Shown here one piece after another: positions 49,619-58,940 of a stretch of DNA of 64,000 nt (position 1 is the first letter of the stretch; every line of letters begins with the position of its first letter). This stretch comes from JAKAQB01 sp027320105 (lineage in GTDB: Bacteria > Actinomycetota > Acidimicrobiia > Acidimicrobiales > Palsa-688). The notes under the pieces are model-generated. The model ran no database searches. It was not told the origin of the DNA and saw only the letters and a list, made by a program, of their open reading frames with translations. A program made the translations under genes and the position numbers. Location: contig DAHVMA010000079.1 of assembly GCA_027320105.1 (NCBI GenBank), positions 1-64,000 of the forward strand, given 5' to 3'.

Positions 49619-51583
49619 ATGGAGTCTCGAGTCCCGGAGATCGAGCGGTTCCGGCGCTGGCTGGGGGAGGCGCGGGGCGTAGAGGCGGCGGACTACCGGG
49701 CGTTGCACGAGTGGTCGGTCGCCGACCTCGAAGGGTTCTGGGGCGCTCTCTGGGAGTACTTCTCGATCCCCGCCGCCACGCCGCCGGAGCGGGTGCTCGG
49801 CACTGACGTGATGCCGGGAGCCACCTGGTTCCCTGGTGCGACGCTCAACTACGTCGACCAGGTGTTCCGCCACGGCGACCTTCCCGGTCTGGCGGTGATC
49901 GACGAGGCCGAACCCTGCGACGATCCGGACCCGGCCGGCGGGGCGACCACCAGGGTGCGGGGCCTCGGCTGGCCGGAGCTACGCCGCCAGGTGGCCGCTC
50001 TCGCGTCCACGCTGTCCGACCTCGGCGTCGGGCCGGGCGACCGGGTGGCGGCCTACATGCCCAACATCCCCGAGGCGATCGTGGCCTTCCTCGCCACGGC
50101 GAGCCTGGGCGCGGTGTGGTCCTCCTGCGGCCAGGACTACGCACCGGCCGCCGCCGCCGACAGGCTCGGCCAGCTGTCGCCGGCGGTGCTGGTCACAGCC
50201 GACGGGTACCGCCACGCCGGCAGGGACCAGGACCGTCGGGACGCAGCCGCTCAGTTGGCGGACGCCGTCGGCGTGGGGGCCGTGATCATGACCTCGAGGC
50301 TCGGCGGTGCCCTCCCGCCTGGGGTCGTTCCCTGGGTACAGGCGACGGCGGGTGACCCTCCCCTCTCGCCGGTCCCCGTGGCGTTCGACCACCCGCTGTG
50401 GGTGCTGTTCTCGTCGGGAACGACGGGCAAGCCCAAGGGGATCGTCCACGGCCACGGGGGGGTGGTGCTGGAGCACCTGAAGCAGCTCGTCCTCCACTCC
50501 GACCTCACGGCCGGCGAGCGCTTCTTCTGGTACACCTCGCCCTCCTGGATGATGTGGAACTTCCAGGTCGCCGGCCTGCTGGTCGGAGCGACGGTGGTGA
50601 CCTACGACGGCAGTCCGGCAGCGCCGAGCGCGGACGCCCTGTGGGCGATAGCGGCTCGTGACAAGGTGGCGTTCCTCGGCACGAGCCCCGCCTACCTCCT
50701 CTCGTGCGAGAAGGCCGGAGCCCATCCTGGCGAACGGGACCTGTCGGCGCTGCGGCTCCTCGGCGTCACCGGGTCGGTCCTGCCGGCGGCTGCGTTCCAC
50801 TGGGTCCAACAGGAGCTCGGCGAGCACGTCACGATCGGCTCCATCAGCGGCGGCACCGATGTGGTGAGCGCCTTCGTCGGTTCAACGCCGACGGTGCCCA
50901 CGTGGCCAGGCGAGCTCTCCGCTCCGTCCCTCGGCGTGGCTCTGGACTCGTGGGACGCTGACGGCAGGCCGCTGCGGGGTGAGGTCGGCGAGCTGGTCAT
51001 CACCCGGCCGATGCCCTCCATGCCCGTGGCCTTCTGGGACGACCCGGACGGCTCTCGTTACCGCGACGCCTACTTCTCCACCTACCCCGGCGTGTGGCGC
51101 CACGGGGACTGGATCACGATCACCGACCGGGGCAGCGTCGTCATCCACGGCCGGTCGGACTCGACGCTCAACCGCAACGGGGTCCGCATGGGCAGCGCAG
51201 AGATCTACCAGGCCGTCGAAGCTCTGCCCGAGGTCATCGAATCGCTCGTCGTGGGCGTTGAGCAGCCCGACGGGGGCTACTGGATGCCGCTGTTCGTCGT
51301 CTTGGCACCGGACGCCGAGCTCGACGACGACCTGCGACGACGGATCCGCCAGGCGGTCCGCGACCGGGCATCGCCCCGCCACGTACCTGACGACGTCATC
51401 GCCGTCAGGGGCGTCCCCCACACCCGCACCGGCAAGAAGCTCGAGGTGCCCATCAAGCGTGTCCTGCAGGGAGCCGCCATCGAGACGGTGCTCGACCCCG
51501 GGGCGGTGGACGATCCCGCACTCCTGGCGGAATACGCTGCTGCCGCCCCGGTGCGAAGGGGCGGGGAGGCCGCGTGCCGGTGA
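49619..51583 (+). CDS. aacS: Acetoacetyl-CoA synthetase
   Basis: 654 aa, the normal length. The N-terminal WFPGATLNYVDQVFR and the AMP-binding core WVLFSSGTTGKPKGIVHGHGGV are typical of AacS. Further marks are FFWYTSPSWMMWNFQVAGLL, SISGGTDVVSAFVG, HGDWITITDRG, and HTRTGKKLEVPIKR with the catalytic Lys. It activates acetoacetate (ketone body or poly-hydroxybutyrate breakdown product) to acetoacetyl-CoA in the cytosol. A GAGGGA lies 3 nt before the ATG. Converges with nuoN. Confidence 0.95.
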   Translation: MESRVPEIERFRRWLGEARGVEAADYRALHEWSVADLEGFWGALWEYFSIPAATPPERVLGTDVMPGATWFPGATLNYVDQVFRHGDLPGLAVIDEAEPCDDPDPAGGATTRVRGLGWPELRRQVAALASTLSDLGVGPGDRVAAYMPNIPEAIVAFLATASLGAVWSSCGQDYAPAAAADRLGQLSPAVLVTADGYRHAGRDQDRRDAAAQLADAVGVGAVIMTSRLGGALPPGVVPWVQATAGDPPLSPVPVAFDHPLWVLFSSGTTGKPKGIVHGHGGVVLEHLKQLVLHSDLTAGERFFWYTSPSWMMWNFQVAGLLVGATVVTYDGSPAAPSADALWAIAARDKVAFLGTSPAYLLSCEKAGAHPGERDLSALRLLGVTGSVLPAAAFHWVQQELGEHVTIGSISGGTDVVSAFVGSTPTVPTWPGELSAPSLGVALDSWDADGRPLRGEVGELVITRPMPSMPVAFWDDPDGSRYRDAYFSTYPGVWRHGDWITITDRGSVVIHGRSDSTLNRNGVRMGSAEIYQAVEALPEVIESLVVGVEQPDGGYWMPLFVVLAPDAELDDDLRRRIRQAVRDRASPRHVPDDVIAVRGVPHTRTGKKLEVPIKRVLQGAAIETVLDPGAVDDPALLAEYAAAAPVRRGGEAACR

Positions 51584-51700
51584 GCACTGAGCACACGGAG
51601 TGCAGAATCCTGGCGACGGGGTCACAGTCCGTCGTGTGTGGCGATGCGCCCACCGTTGTTGCTGGTCCTTCTGGGTTTCCACAGGTGGGGCCAGGAGGGG

Positions 51701-53521
51701 CTAGAAGAGCGAGGTCGCCTGCCGGGCGAAGTCGATGACCCAGGGGCTGACGCCGGCGACGATCGTGAACACTGCGCAGACCCACAGCCCGATGCCGACG
51801 GCGAGCGGGACCGGGGCCGGCTCGGCCGGCGGCGCGACCAGCACCCCCTGGGCGGTGGCCTCCGGAGTCGCCGGCTCCTCGCCGAGCGAAGAGACCGGCT
51901 GGAGCCCGGCCACGAAGGGTCCCTCGTCGACGGCGAGGGCGGTGGTGGCATCGCCGCCGGCCGTCGCGGCGCCACCAGCGGTCAATGCCACGGTCGCCGG
52001 CGTGCCGCCCCCACCCGCCGGCGGCGCGAGGCCCGCTGCGGCGCCAGCCGGCACCTGCCCCGCTGTGTCGTCAGCCTGCCAGTACATGAGCAGGGCGACG
52101 CGCAGGTAGAAGAAGGCAGCGATCGCCGCCGCCAGCATGGCGATCACGGCGAGGGCGTACCCGCCACGGGCCACGACCGCCGCTACCACGGAGAACTTGG
52201 CGAGGAAGCCACTCGTGAGCGGCAGGCCCGCCTGGGCGAGCAGGAACACGAGCAGCGCGGCCGCCAGCAGCGGCTGCCTACGGCCGAGGCCGCGCACTGC
52301 GGCCAGGTCGGTGCGCGCCTCCCCCGGGCCCTGCAGCACGGTGACGACGGCGAAGCTGCCGGCGATGATGAAAACGTAGGTGAAGACGTAGAACATCGCC
52401 GCCGCCTGACCCCGCGCCGAGGCCGCTTGGACGCCTACGAGCACGTAGCCGGCCTGGCTGATCGACGAGTAGGCGAACATGCGCTTGAGGTCGCGCTGGG
52501 CGATGGCCATGACCGACCCGACGAGCAGGGTGAGCACGGCGATCAGCCAGATGGCCGGCCGCCAGTTGGCCTGCTGGGTGGGAAGGGTCTGGAAGAGGAA
52601 GCGGAGGAGGCCGGCGAAGGCCGCTGCCTTGGCGACCGACGCGAGGAAGCCGGTGAACGGCGTCGGCGCACCCTGGTACACGTCGGGCGTCCAGAAGTGG
52701 AAGGGGACCGCCGACACCTTGAAGCCCAGGCCCACGATCACGAGGAACATGCCGGCGAGCAGGACTCCGTCGTGGACGATCGTCGTGTGGGCGAGGTAGG
52801 CGGCGATCTCGGACAGTTGCAGGGAGCCGGTCGCCCCGTACATGAGGGCGACGCCGTACAGGAAGATGGCCGAGGAGAAGGCGCCGAGGATGAAGTACTT
52901 GAGGCCCGCCTCCCCCGACTGCTGGCGCCTCCGGTGGTAGGCGGCCATCACGTACATGGCTATGGACATGATCTCGAGGCCTAGGAAGAGCATGACCAGG
53001 CTGCCGGCCTCGGCCATGAGCATCCCGCCGGCGCCGGCGAGCAGCATGAGGACGTAAGCCTCGACGCCGTCGAGGCCCTCCTGGCGGAGGTAGCTGTCGG
53101 AGAAGAGGGCGGTCAGGATCACGGCACAGCTGATCAGCAGCAGGAACAGCACGCTGAAGCGGTCGTAGAGCACCTGGCCGCCGATCGTCTGGCGCGCTCC
53201 GTTGTCACCGATGTCGATCCACTGCCAGATGGTGGAGACGGCGGCTAGGGCCCCCACCACGACAGTGAGCAGGGGGTACAGGCCCGGCCGGGAGCGCTTC
53301 GGTAGGAGTGACGACACCAGCAGCAGGAGCAGGGCCCCGGCGCCGACGACCAGCACGGGGAGGATGCTCAGGTAGTTGACGGGTACGTGGATGCTCCCGT
53401 ACGCGTGGCACAGCGAGTTGATGCGCCCGAAGCTGCCGACGCAGCTGCCGGCGGGCGTCCCCGAAGTCCCGCTGAGCCCCTGAGCGGCGACGTGCACGGC
53501 TGCGACGGCGGCGGCGCTCAC
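51701..53521 (-). CDS. nuoN: NADH-quinone oxidoreductase subunit N
   Basis: 606 aa. Antiporter-like membrane subunit of complex I. Core features: AGAGGMLMAEAGSLVMLFLGLEIMSIAMYVMAAY (Glu in TM5), FKVSAVPFHFWTPDVYQGAPTPFTGFL, QRDLKRMFAYSSISQAGYVLVG. Before the last helix it has an extra Ala/Gly/Pro/Thr-rich loop of about 90 residues (482-571). The GTG at 53521 overlaps the nuoM stop (GTGA); the longer upstream frame lies within nuoM. Last gene of the operon. Confidence 0.95.
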   Translation of the reverse strand: MSAAAVAAVHVAAQGLSGTSGTPAGSCVGSFGRINSLCHAYGSIHVPVNYLSILPVLVVGAGALLLLLVSSLLPKRSRPGLYPLLTVVVGALAAVSTIWQWIDIGDNGARQTIGGQVLYDRFSVLFLLLISCAVILTALFSDSYLRQEGLDGVEAYVLMLLAGAGGMLMAEAGSLVMLFLGLEIMSIAMYVMAAYHRRRQQSGEAGLKYFILGAFSSAIFLYGVALMYGATGSLQLSEIAAYLAHTTIVHDGVLLAGMFLVIVGLGFKVSAVPFHFWTPDVYQGAPTPFTGFLASVAKAAAFAGLLRFLFQTLPTQQANWRPAIWLIAVLTLLVGSVMAIAQRDLKRMFAYSSISQAGYVLVGVQAASARGQAAAMFYVFTYVFIIAGSFAVVTVLQGPGEARTDLAAVRGLGRRQPLLAAALLVFLLAQAGLPLTSGFLAKFSVVAAVVARGGYALAVIAMLAAAIAAFFYLRVALLMYWQADDTAGQVPAGAAAGLAPPAGGGGTPATVALTAGGAATAGGDATTALAVDEGPFVAGLQPVSSLGEEPATPEATAQGVLVAPPAEPAPVPLAVGIGLWVCAVFTIVAGVSPWVIDFARQATSLF

Positions 53522-55203
53522 CCGCCGCCCCCTCCCGTCGAGGCGGCGGCGCTCACGGCAGCTGCGCCGGCCCCCCCGCCGGCCCCCCCGCCCGCCCCGT
53601 GCGCGAAGCCGGCAAGCGAGGCGCCGGTGGGGTCGACGCTCTGGTCGGCTGGGACGGCGTAGGTGACCCTGGGGCTGCCGGCGCGCGGGACGTGCAGGCT
53701 GCGGGCCGACAGCTCCACATGGGCGAGGAGGTGGTCCACCGACGGGGTGATGCGGTTGAGGAACGGGGCGGGGAAGATGCCGAGGTAGACGATGCCGGCG
53801 AGCAGCGGGGCGATGGCGACCGCCTCCCGCAGGCTGATGTCGGCCACGGCGGCGTTGGCGCCCTGCGGCTCTCCGTGGAACACCCGCTGGTAGGCCCACA
53901 GCAGGTAGATGGCGCCGCTGATCACGCCCGTCGTGGCCACCACCGCCCACCACCGGTCGGTGAGGAACGTGCCGACCAGGACGAGGAACTCGCCGGCGAA
54001 GCCGTTGAGCCCAGGTAGGCCGACGGCGCTCATGATGACGAGGATCATGACGGCGGACAGGATCGGTGCCGGCTTCTGTAGCCCGCCGAGCTCGGCGATG
54101 CGGAACGTCCGACGCCGATCCCAGATCATGCCGAGCACGAAGAACATCGCTCCGGTGGTCAGCCCGTGGTTGACCATCTCGAAGACCCCACCGGTGATGC
54201 TCTGCGACGTGAAGGCGAAGATGCCCACGACGATGAACGCCACGTCGACGATCGATGCGTAGGCCACCAGGCGCTTGAAGTCGCGCTGCATGATCGTGAC
54301 GACGGCCCCGTAGGTGATGCCGATGATGGCGAGGGCGAGCAGCAGCGGGGCGAGGCGCACGGCCGCACGGGGCAGCATGAACACCCCGAAGCGCAGGAGC
54401 CCGTAGGCGCCGAGCTTGAACAGGATGCCGGCTATCACCATCGAGCCGGCCGTCGGCGCCTGGGTGTAGGCGTCGGGCAGCCAGGAGTGGAACGGCATCA
54501 GGGGGATCTTGACGGCGAACCCGAGGAACAGCCCGATGAAGATCCACTCCTGGTCGGCGACGGGGAGCCGGTTGGCGTAGCGGGCCAGGGTGATGAGGGA
54601 GAAGGAGATGTGGCCGCCGTTGCGCGCCGCCACCAGGAACACGATCGACAGGATGCCGACGAAGAGGAACGCCGAGCCGGCGAAGGTGTAGATGAAGAAC
54701 TTCATGGCCGCGTAGTTGCGCCGCAGCCCACCGAAGCCGGAGATGATGAAGTAGCCGGGGACGAGGGTGACCTCGAAGGCGACGAAGAACACGAACAGGT
54801 CCAGGGCCAGGAAGGTCAGCATGCACGCCGACTCCAAGAACAGCATCCAGACCACGAAGCTCTTCTCCTGACCGGACACCCGCGGGCCGAGGACCGCGAC
54901 GGGGAACAGCACGGCGGTGACCGCGACGAGGAACAGGGAGATCCCGTCCACGCCGAGGAACCACCTGATGCCCAGGCCGGCGATCCAGGCGTGGTTGCTC
55001 ACGAACTGGAAGCCGGCGGTGTGGGTCCTGAACTCGGCGACGAGGGTGGCGACCAGCGCTATCTCGACGAGCATGGTGACGGCGCCGACCACCTTGGCCA
55101 GTTGCGGTGCCCGGGCACGCGGCAGGAGCGTGGTGATGGCGGCGCCGGCGAGCGGCACGAAGACGATGGTGGTGAGGATGGGGAACGCCCCGGTGCCGCT
55201 CAC
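53518..55203 (-). CDS. nuoM: NADH-quinone oxidoreductase subunit M
   Basis: 561 aa. Antiporter-like proton-pumping subunit. Signs: FFVAFEVTLVPGYFIISGFGG (key Glu in TM5), FAVKIPLMPFHSWLPDAYTQAPTAGSM (Lys in TM7), and RDFKRLVAYASIVDVAF. The C-terminal ~70 residues beyond the last helix end in a Gly/Ala-rich tail. Starts at GTG one base after the nuoL stop. Confidence 0.96.
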   Translation of the reverse strand: MSGTGAFPILTTIVFVPLAGAAITTLLPRARAPQLAKVVGAVTMLVEIALVATLVAEFRTHTAGFQFVSNHAWIAGLGIRWFLGVDGISLFLVAVTAVLFPVAVLGPRVSGQEKSFVVWMLFLESACMLTFLALDLFVFFVAFEVTLVPGYFIISGFGGLRRNYAAMKFFIYTFAGSAFLFVGILSIVFLVAARNGGHISFSLITLARYANRLPVADQEWIFIGLFLGFAVKIPLMPFHSWLPDAYTQAPTAGSMVIAGILFKLGAYGLLRFGVFMLPRAAVRLAPLLLALAIIGITYGAVVTIMQRDFKRLVAYASIVDVAFIVVGIFAFTSQSITGGVFEMVNHGLTTGAMFFVLGMIWDRRRTFRIAELGGLQKPAPILSAVMILVIMSAVGLPGLNGFAGEFLVLVGTFLTDRWWAVVATTGVISGAIYLLWAYQRVFHGEPQGANAAVADISLREAVAIAPLLAGIVYLGIFPAPFLNRITPSVDHLLAHVELSARSLHVPRAGSPRVTYAVPADQSVDPTGASLAGFAHGAGGGAGGGAGAAAVSAAASTGGGGG

Positions 55204-55204
55204 G

Positions 55205-57181
55205 TCAACCTCCGAGCCGGGCCACGGCGTAGATGAGGATGGCGAGGGCGCCGGCGCCGATCCCGAGGGCGTAGGTGCGGACGTAGCCGGTCTGGATGCG
55301 GCGCAGCTGGCGCCCGGTCCCGGCGGCGGCGCCGGCGACGTCGTTGACGAAGCGGTCCACGAGCCCGCGGTCCACGTCGTAGGCCATGGCGTCGGCGGCG
55401 AGGGCGAGCGGTCCGGCGACGGCGCCGGCGACCCCCTCGTCGATGTACCAGCCGTGGCGGAAGAAGGCCGGCTCGAGGACGGGGCGGGGCACCCCTTCAC
55501 GCCAGGCGAGGATCCCGAGGATCAGCCCGATGAGGTTGACGCAGGTGCCGGCCACGCCGATCCACACCTTCGTCGCGTTGGCCAGCGGGAGGGCCGGCAC
55601 CACGGAGGCGGGAAAGACGGGAGCGAGGAACTTGGTCAGGAAGTCCAAGCCGCCGAACGGCAGGTCAATGATGCCGCCCACCACGGCACCGATGGCGAGC
55701 ACCACGAGCGGCACGCTCATGGTCCAAGGCGCGTCGTGCGGCTCACCGTGACCGTGCCCGCCGGCCGCTCCGTGCGCCGCCTCGGGTGGGTGGCCCTGGG
55801 GCGGCCCGGCGGTGGCCGCTGCTTGCTGGGCGGAGCCCGGGCGCTTCTCCCTCCAGCGGGCCCCGCCGAAGAAGACGAGCATCACCTCACGGCTCATGTA
55901 GTAGGCGGTCAGCCCGTCGACGAGGACACCGGTGATCCAGAGCCCGACGTTCTTGTGGTAGGCGGCTTCGAGCACCGCCTCGTGGGACCACCACCCCGAC
56001 AGCGGCGGGACGGCCGAGAGGGCCAGGTAGCCGATGAAGAAGGCGCCGAAGGTGAGCGGGAGGTACTTGCGCAGCCCCCCCATGCGCCATATGTCCTGCT
56101 CGTCGGCCAAGGCGTGGATCACTGCTCCGGCGGAGAGGAACAGCAGGGCCTTGAAGAAGGCGTGGGTGACCGTGAGGAACAGGGCCGAGGTGAAGTCCCC
56201 GCTCCCCTCGGCGAGGAACATGAAGCCGATCTCCGCCAGGGTTGAGTAGGCGAGGATCCGTTTGATGTCCGTCTCGGTGCACGCGATCGTCGAAGCGACG
56301 AGCGCCGTGGCGATCCCCACGCACGCCACAACCCACTGCGTGGTACCGGAGAAGTGCAGGATCGGCGCGCTGCGGGCGAGCAGGTACACCCCGGCGGTGA
56401 CCATGGTGGCGGCGTGGATGAGGGCGGAGATGGGGGTCGGGCCCTCCATGGCGTCGGGGAGCCACATGTACAGCGGGAACTGCGCCGACTTGCCGCAGGC
56501 CCCGAGAAGGAGCATGAGGCCGAGGGCTGTCGCGAAGCCGGCGCCGAGGGTCGCTCCGTGCGTGAGCGGACCGAGCACGCGGGAGAAGTTGAACGAGCCG
56601 AAGTGCTCGTACATCAAGAAGAGGGCGATCATGAAGCCGAAGTCGCCGACGCGGTTGGTGACGAACGCCTTCTTGGCGGCGACGGCGGCGCGGTTGCGCT
56701 CGAACCAGAACCCAATGAGGCCGTAGGAGCAGAAGCCGACGCCCTCCCACCCGAGGAACATGAAGAGGAAGTTGTCGGCCAGCACGAGCGTGACCATCGA
56801 GAAGAGGAACAGGCTCAGGTAGAAGAAGAACCGGGGGAAGCTCGGGTCCCCGTGCATGTAGCCGATCGAGTACAGGAAGATCAGCGAGCTGACACCCGTG
56901 ACGAACAGGCAGAAGAACACCGACAGCGGATCGACCTGCAACCCGAAGCTGACCTGCAGGTGCTCGACGGGCAGCCACCGGAAGATCCCGAGGTCGACGG
57001 CCTTGTGCCCGGCCGCCCGGCCCACCTCGGCGACCCACAGGTACACCGAGGCGCCGAACGACACGAACCCGAGGGCGACCACGATCCACCCGGCGAGCGG
57101 CTCTCGCAGGCGGCGGTGCCCGGCGAGCAGCAGGATCGAACCGAGGAGCGGGGCGGCGACGACGACGTAGGCGGCGTTCAC
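55205..57181 (-). CDS. nuoL: NADH-quinone oxidoreductase subunit L
   Basis: 658 aa from a GTG start. Largest antiporter-like subunit with the long lateral helix. Signs: FMFLGWEGVGFCSYGLIGFWFER (Glu in TM5), KSAQFPLYMWLPDAMEGPTPISALIHAATMV (TM7 region with Lys), and ETDIKRILAYSTLAEIGFMF. A His/Gly/Pro-rich loop (PQGHPPEAAHGAAGGHGHGE) lies near residue 475. Spaced 12 bp from nuoK. Confidence 0.97.
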   Translation of the reverse strand: MNAAYVVVAAPLLGSILLLAGHRRLREPLAGWIVVALGFVSFGASVYLWVAEVGRAAGHKAVDLGIFRWLPVEHLQVSFGLQVDPLSVFFCLFVTGVSSLIFLYSIGYMHGDPSFPRFFFYLSLFLFSMVTLVLADNFLFMFLGWEGVGFCSYGLIGFWFERNRAAVAAKKAFVTNRVGDFGFMIALFLMYEHFGSFNFSRVLGPLTHGATLGAGFATALGLMLLLGACGKSAQFPLYMWLPDAMEGPTPISALIHAATMVTAGVYLLARSAPILHFSGTTQWVVACVGIATALVASTIACTETDIKRILAYSTLAEIGFMFLAEGSGDFTSALFLTVTHAFFKALLFLSAGAVIHALADEQDIWRMGGLRKYLPLTFGAFFIGYLALSAVPPLSGWWSHEAVLEAAYHKNVGLWITGVLVDGLTAYYMSREVMLVFFGGARWREKRPGSAQQAAATAGPPQGHPPEAAHGAAGGHGHGEPHDAPWTMSVPLVVLAIGAVVGGIIDLPFGGLDFLTKFLAPVFPASVVPALPLANATKVWIGVAGTCVNLIGLILGILAWREGVPRPVLEPAFFRHGWYIDEGVAGAVAGPLALAADAMAYDVDRGLVDRFVNDVAGAAAGTGRQLRRIQTGYVRTYALGIGAGALAILIYAVARLGG

Positions 57182-57193
57182 GGAGGCGGTCCT

Positions 57194-57499
57194 CTAGCCC
57201 TTCAGGATGTGGACGTCGTCGGCGGTGGCCTCGGCGCGCCGGCGGAAGATGGCGACGATGATGCCCAGGCCGACGACCACCTCGGCGGCGGCGACGACCA
57301 GGACGAAGAACACCGTCGCCTGGCCGCTGATGTCGTTGAGGGTCCGGGAGAAGGTGACGAACGTGAGGTTGACGGCGTTGAGCATGAGCTCGACGCACAT
57401 GAACATCACGAGGATGTTGCGGCGGATGAGCAGCCCGGTGGCGCCGATGACGAACAGCATCAGGGCGACGACGAGGTACCACTCGGCGGGAACCCTCAC
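57194..57499 (-). CDS. nuoK: NADH-quinone oxidoreductase subunit K
   Basis: 101 aa, usual length, three transmembrane helices. ELMLNAVNLTFVTFSR carries the conserved Glu of TM2, and AAAEVVVGLGIIVAIFRRR the Glu of TM3. GTG start with a 4-nt GTGA overlap with the nuoJ stop; the longer frame upstream is inside nuoJ. Confidence 0.96.
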   Translation of the reverse strand: MRVPAEWYLVVALMLFVIGATGLLIRRNILVMFMCVELMLNAVNLTFVTFSRTLNDISGQATVFFVLVVAAAEVVVGLGIIVAIFRRRAEATADDVHILKG

Positions 57500-58209
57500 C
57501 GGGTCACCTCCGCCGACGCCCCACCGGCTTGGCGGATCGCGGCCTGCTCCTCGCTCGACAGCTCGCCGGCGACCCGGTGGCGGGTGCGGGCGAGGACGAC
57601 GGCGGCGACGATGGCGATGACCAGCAGCGCTGATGTCATCTCGAAGGGGAGCAGGTAGCGGGTGTAGATCGCCTGGCCGAGCCGGGCCACGTCGCCTTGG
57701 GCACCGCCGGTTGGGCTGGCGGGGCTCCCGAGCGAGCCCGACAGGGAGTGGGCGCCGGTGGTCCAGTTGCCCGGCACGGCCGTGAGGACGAGGATCAGGA
57801 TGAACACGCCGAGCCCTAGGAGCAGGGCGAGGGGGCGCTGGAGGGGGAAGCGCTCGGCGGCGACGGGCTCCTTGCGGTCCACACCGAGGAACATGATCAC
57901 GAAGAGGAAGAGGATCACGATGGCGCCGGCGTAGACGATGATCTGCACGGCGGCCAGGAAGTCGGCGTTGAGGTCGATGAGCTCGATGGCGACGCCGAAC
58001 AGGGTGATGACGAGGAACAGGGCGCAGTGCACCGGGTTGCGCAGCGTGACCACACCGAGGGCGCCGGCGAGGATGAACGCGCCGCCGACCAGGAACACCG
58101 CCCAGTCGGCCGGCGCCTGCAGGTGCTCGCTGTGGGGACTGTTGACGCCGTTGTACGCCACGAGCCGGAAGGCCACGTGGAGCGCAGCCACCAGGTCGGC
58201 GCCCCTCAT
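57496..58209 (-). CDS. nuoJ: NADH-quinone oxidoreductase subunit J
   Basis: 237 aa, about five transmembrane helices. Signs are LGVVTLRNPVHCALFLVITLFGVA, LNADFLAAVQIIVYAGAIVILFLFVIMFLG (conserved Tyr in TM3) and the last helix LPFEMTSALLVIAIVAAVVLAR. A Gly/Ser-rich loop lies around residue 165. ATG overlaps the nuoI stop (ATGA). Confidence 0.95.
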   Translation of the reverse strand: MRGADLVAALHVAFRLVAYNGVNSPHSEHLQAPADWAVFLVGGAFILAGALGVVTLRNPVHCALFLVITLFGVAIELIDLNADFLAAVQIIVYAGAIVILFLFVIMFLGVDRKEPVAAERFPLQRPLALLLGLGVFILILVLTAVPGNWTTGAHSLSGSLGSPASPTGGAQGDVARLGQAIYTRYLLPFEMTSALLVIAIVAAVVLARTRHRVAGELSSEEQAAIRQAGGASAEVTR

Positions 58210-58940
58210 CGCCGTCCACCCCTCGCCCCATCCCTCGCCGGAGGGCGGGTGTCGACCCCGGCGCCCCGAAGGGCGTGCACAGCCATCTCCCGCAGGGAGA
58301 GGTCGGTTTGGGCGGAGACGTCCGCCGAGTCGGGGTCCGACTGCCCGGGCTGGGGGGGCCGCACCCCGTAGCCGAGCTCCCCGGACCAAAGCGGCCTGCC
58401 CTCCATCGCCGCCGCACCGGCCGGCGAGGTGGCCCTCACCCAGCCAGAGGTGTGCTGCTCGTCGCCCTGCTTCCAGTCCTCCCAGGGCAGCTTGCGGGGG
58501 TTGCCCTCGTCGTCGACGAGCAACTCGGCCTTGCTGTACATGGCGTCTTCACGGTTGGAGAAGCTGAGCTCGAACAGCTTCGACTCGGTGATCGCCTCGG
58601 TCGGGCAGGCCTCGACGCACATGTCGCAGTGGATGCAGCGCAGGAAGTTGATCTCGTAGACGAACCCGTACCGCTCGCCCGGCGACACCGGCGCGTCGGG
58701 GGGGTTGTCGGCTCCCCGCACGTATATGCAGCGGGCCGGGCACACGCCGGCGCACAGCTCGCAGCCGATGCACTTCTCCATGCCGTCCTCGTAGCGGTTG
58801 AGGACGTGGCGGCCGTGGCGCCGCTCGGGGATCGGTCCCTTCTCCTCCGGGTACTGGATGGTCACCTTGGGCTGGAACGGGACCCGGCCGGTGACGCCGA
58901 AACCCTTGAAGAAGTTGAAGAAGCCGTCGATCGAGCTCAC
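58206..58940 (-). CDS. nuoI: NADH-quinone oxidoreductase subunit I
   Basis: 244 aa. Carries the N6a and N6b [4Fe-4S] clusters in CIGCELCAGVCPARC and CIHCDMCVEACPTEA. The C-terminal ~75 residues after the ferredoxin core are Pro/Gly/Asp-rich and longer than in many NuoI proteins. GTG start overlaps the nuoH stop (GTGA). Confidence 0.96.
   Translation of the reverse strand: MSSIDGFFNFFKGFGVTGRVPFQPKVTIQYPEEKGPIPERRHGRHVLNRYEDGMEKCIGCELCAGVCPARCIYVRGADNPPDAPVSPGERYGFVYEINFLRCIHCDMCVEACPTEAITESKLFELSFSNREDAMYSKAELLVDDEGNPRKLPWEDWKQGDEQHTSGWVRATSPAGAAAMEGRPLWSGELGYGVRPPQPGQSDPDSADVSAQTDLSLREMAVHALRGAGVDTRPPARDGARGGRR

Noticed and set aside
53522..54964. Upstream extension of the nuoN frame
   Set aside because: Reads across nuoM out of frame; Arg/Pro-biased translation, and the GTGA overlap gives the natural start.
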